64,000 nucleotides of DNA from contig JAYVZS010000131.1 of NCBI GenBank assembly GCA_043783155.1, positions 1 through 64,000 of the forward strand. The letters run 5' to 3'. The stretch is from JAPLDA01 sp043783155. Its GTDB lineage: Bacteria > Bacteroidota > Bacteroidia > AKYH767-A > 2013-40CM-41-45. The notes beneath the pieces are model-generated. The model was not told the DNA's origin. It saw only the letters and a program-made list of their open reading frames with translations, and did no database searches. Shown here in pieces: positions 62,122 to 64,000 of this stretch (positions are counted from its first letter, which is position 1; every line of letters starts with the position of its first letter). The position numbers were made by a program, and so were the translations under genes.

Positions 62122-62330
62122 CCCGCATTAGTACTGAGATTCACTTAAAAAACTCAACACTTCGATATCATTGGAGTTAAGCTCCACGGTTTCGATGACA
62201 GGCTGCAACTTCCGATTCATTTCGGATTCTCCGCTCAGGCGGAGTTAACGGTAGAAGTCAGAAGAACCAAGCAGCTCCAACCTTGTATATAGGGGTTTTA
62301 AAGGCTTCTCAGTATTACTGCGGGTTTTTT
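62122..62330 (+). ncRNA. ssrS: 6S-like regulatory RNA
   Basis: A spacer of about 200 bases with the layout of 6S RNA. The ends CCCGCATTAGTACTGAG and CTCAGTATTACTGCGGG pair over about 17 positions, followed by a T-rich run (CGGGTTTTTTGTTTTT) like an intrinsic terminator. The inner part has further pairing (CTCCGC-TCA-GGCGGAG). The position, after zapA and before rny, fits SsrS of Bacteroidota. 6S RNA mimics an open promoter and binds RNA polymerase in stationary phase. Covariance search was not run. Confidence 0.72.
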
Positions 62331-62421
62331 GTTTTTAACGGGATGAAGAAAAATAAATGACAGAAATAAATGTAGTTGCTCATAGAATGATTACTAATTG
62401 AAATTAAACTAAATTAAAATT

Positions 62422-63990
62422 ATGACGGATGAGATATTAAGAATGATATTGGTTGCCATCGGAGCCCTTGTTGTCGGTGTCCTGATTGCCTGGTTTGTAA
62501 TGAAGCGATCAATGAAATCAAAAGACAATGCCGCGATGTCCAAAGCCCAAAGTATTCTGAAGGAAGCGGAAGCGGAAGCGGAAGTGATGAAGAAGAATAA
62601 AATTCTGGAAGCCAAAGAAAAATTTCTTCAGCTGAAAATGGAACATGAAAAAGTTATTTCTGAAAAAGACAAGAACATCAACGCCGCTGAAAATCGTTTC
62701 AAGCAAAAAGAATCAGCGTTGTCTCAAAAGATAGAACAGACTACACGCAAGCAGCAGGAATATGAAACGCTGCAGCTGAATCTTGCTAATCAACTTCAGA
62801 TTCTCGAAACCAAGAAAGAGGAGGTCGCGAAACATCATCAGCGCCAGGTAGAACAATTGGAAAAAATCAGCGGGCTTAGTGCCGACCAGGCAAAAGCTCA
62901 GTTGGTGGAAGCGTTGAAGGCGGAGGCGAAAACAGAAGCCATGTCTTCTATCAAAGACATCATGGAAGAAGCGAAACTCACTGCCAACAAAGAAGCGAAG
63001 CGAATCATCATTCAAACCATTCAGCGTGTTTCAACTGAGCATGCGATTGAAAATGCTGTTACTGTTTTCACCATCGAAAATGAAGAAGTGAAAGGCCGCA
63101 TCATCGGTCGTGAAGGAAGAAACATCCGCGCTCTTGAAGCGGCAACGGGCGTTGAAATTATTGTGGATGATACTCCGGAGTCCATCATCCTTTCTTGCTT
63201 CGATCCTGTTCGCAGGGAACTTGCGCGCCTGGCGTTGCATCAATTGGTAAGCGACGGACGGATTCACCCTGCGCGAATCGAGGAAGTGGTGGCGAAAGTA
63301 AAACGTCAGTTAGAAGATGAAATCATTGAAGTCGGAAAACGTACCACGATTGATCTCGGCATTCATGGCCTCGCGCCTGAACTGATCCGGATGATCGGCA
63401 GAATGAAATACCGTTCTTCTTACGGACAAAATTTATTGCAGCACTCACGCGAAGTCGCCAACCTGTGTTCCATCATGGCTGCCGAACTCGGACTCAATGT
63501 AAAACTAGCGAAACGTGCCGGCTTACTTCACGACATCGGGAAAGTTCCCGATGATGAACCGGAATTACCACATGCAATTCTCGGGATGAAACTCGCGGAA
63601 AAATTTAAAGAGAATGCTGAGATCTGTAATGCCATTGGTGCCCATCACGATGAGATTGAAATGAACAGCATCATCTCTCCGATTGTTCAGGTATGTGACG
63701 CGATTTCAGGTGCACGTCCGGGAGCACGACGCGAAGTAGTTGCCTCTTACATCAAACGTTTGAAAGACATGGAAGCGATGGCGCTCTCTTACCCGGGCGT
63801 TGAAAAAACATTCGCGATACAGGCGGGACGTGAGTTACGCGTGATCGTTCAAAGTGAGAAAATTACGGATAAGCAGGCGGAAGTTCTTTCATTCGACATC
63901 GCAACAAAAATCCAGACAGAGATGACGTATCCCGGACAGGTGAAGGTAACCGTGATCCGTGAGACGAGAGCAGTGAATTACGCGAAGTAA
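62422..63990 (+). CDS. rny: Ribonuclease Y
   Basis: A membrane-anchored endoribonuclease that starts mRNA decay. The 522 residues contain an N-terminal TM helix (ILVAIGALVVGVLIAWFVM), a long coiled coil (about 30-200), a KH RNA-binding domain (IIGREGRNIRALEAATGVE) and an HD nuclease domain (GLLHDIGKVPDDEP). The end falls 10 bases before the window edge. Length is full. The upstream 6S-like RNA suggests a separate promoter for rny. Confidence 0.96.
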   Translation: MTDEILRMILVAIGALVVGVLIAWFVMKRSMKSKDNAAMSKAQSILKEAEAEAEVMKKNKILEAKEKFLQLKMEHEKVISEKDKNINAAENRFKQKESALSQKIEQTTRKQQEYETLQLNLANQLQILETKKEEVAKHHQRQVEQLEKISGLSADQAKAQLVEALKAEAKTEAMSSIKDIMEEAKLTANKEAKRIIIQTIQRVSTEHAIENAVTVFTIENEEVKGRIIGREGRNIRALEAATGVEIIVDDTPESIILSCFDPVRRELARLALHQLVSDGRIHPARIEEVVAKVKRQLEDEIIEVGKRTTIDLGIHGLAPELIRMIGRMKYRSSYGQNLLQHSREVANLCSIMAAELGLNVKLAKRAGLLHDIGKVPDDEPELPHAILGMKLAEKFKENAEICNAIGAHHDEIEMNSIISPIVQVCDAISGARPGARREVVASYIKRLKDMEAMALSYPGVEKTFAIQAGRELRVIVQSEKITDKQAEVLSFDIATKIQTEMTYPGQVKVTVIRETRAVNYAK

Positions 63991-64000
63991 AAATTGAACT

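Overview
This window is chromosomal DNA from a Bacteroidota bacterium, probably uncultured. Several signs agree: four proteins or fragments carry type IX secretion (T9SS) C-terminal sorting domains, there are GldI-like FKBP lipoproteins next to an NrnA-type DHH phosphoesterase, recF is followed by a DUF721 gene, and zapA, a 6S-like RNA and rny lie in a row. Start codons often follow TAnnTTTG-like promoter boxes rather than Shine-Dalgarno sites. I cannot place it below phylum/class with confidence.

Layout. 0-9.5 kb (minus strand): fmt, a MATE exporter, rlmI-like methyltransferase, alkyl-adenine DNA glycosylase, a type I restriction locus collapsed by a deletion that joins hsdR to hsdM, recQ and a secreted dienelactone hydrolase-like protein. 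9.7-19.6 kb: a GT-C membrane glycosyltransferase, a small unknown gene, clpB, an NlpC/P60 peptidase, a thiolase, a PgpH-type 7TM-HD phosphodiesterase and a T9SS cargo protein. 19.6-30.3 kb: an oligopeptide ABC importer (two permeases and a binding lipoprotein, no ATPase here), a DEAD-box helicase, a broken T9SS fragment, a TPR/HTH regulator, NDH-2 and a YjbR-like protein. 30.4-38.7 kb: two lipoproteins, a secreted GH85 endoglycosidase, tRNA-Arg, tRNA-Pro and tRNA-Ser, ribH, a TPR protein, recF-DUF721 and ndk. 38.9-50.9 kb: nrnA and two FKBP lipoproteins, an RsmI-like methyltransferase, a tyrosine phosphatase, a REP-associated transposase (RAYT), a broken T9SS gene, dnaA, a split UshA-like nucleotidase pair, a thioesterase, then a patch of decay (IS4 fragment and an NtrC-type regulator with an internal stop) and an M42 peptidase. 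51-64 kb: ribD, prmC, ligA, a DUF6913-like gene, dapA, an Mrr-type endonuclease, another decay patch (T9SS fragment, chimeric toxin remnant, orphan HigA), an M23 peptidase, a coiled-coil protein, zapA, 6S-like RNA and rny.

Most genes are housekeeping. The unusual layer is repeats. At least six kinds of REP-like palindrome and several families of short degenerate tandem repeat fill the spacers. Some have entered genes in frame: five related palindromes lie inside the RAYT itself, a repeat tract adds about 29 residues to PrmC just before its NPPY motif, and another forms the C-terminal tail of RecF. Three T9SS genes survive only as 3-prime fragments, and each has palindromic repeats a short distance upstream of its break. 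I regard the RAYT with internal palindromes, together with repeat-associated gene breakage, as the most interesting system here.
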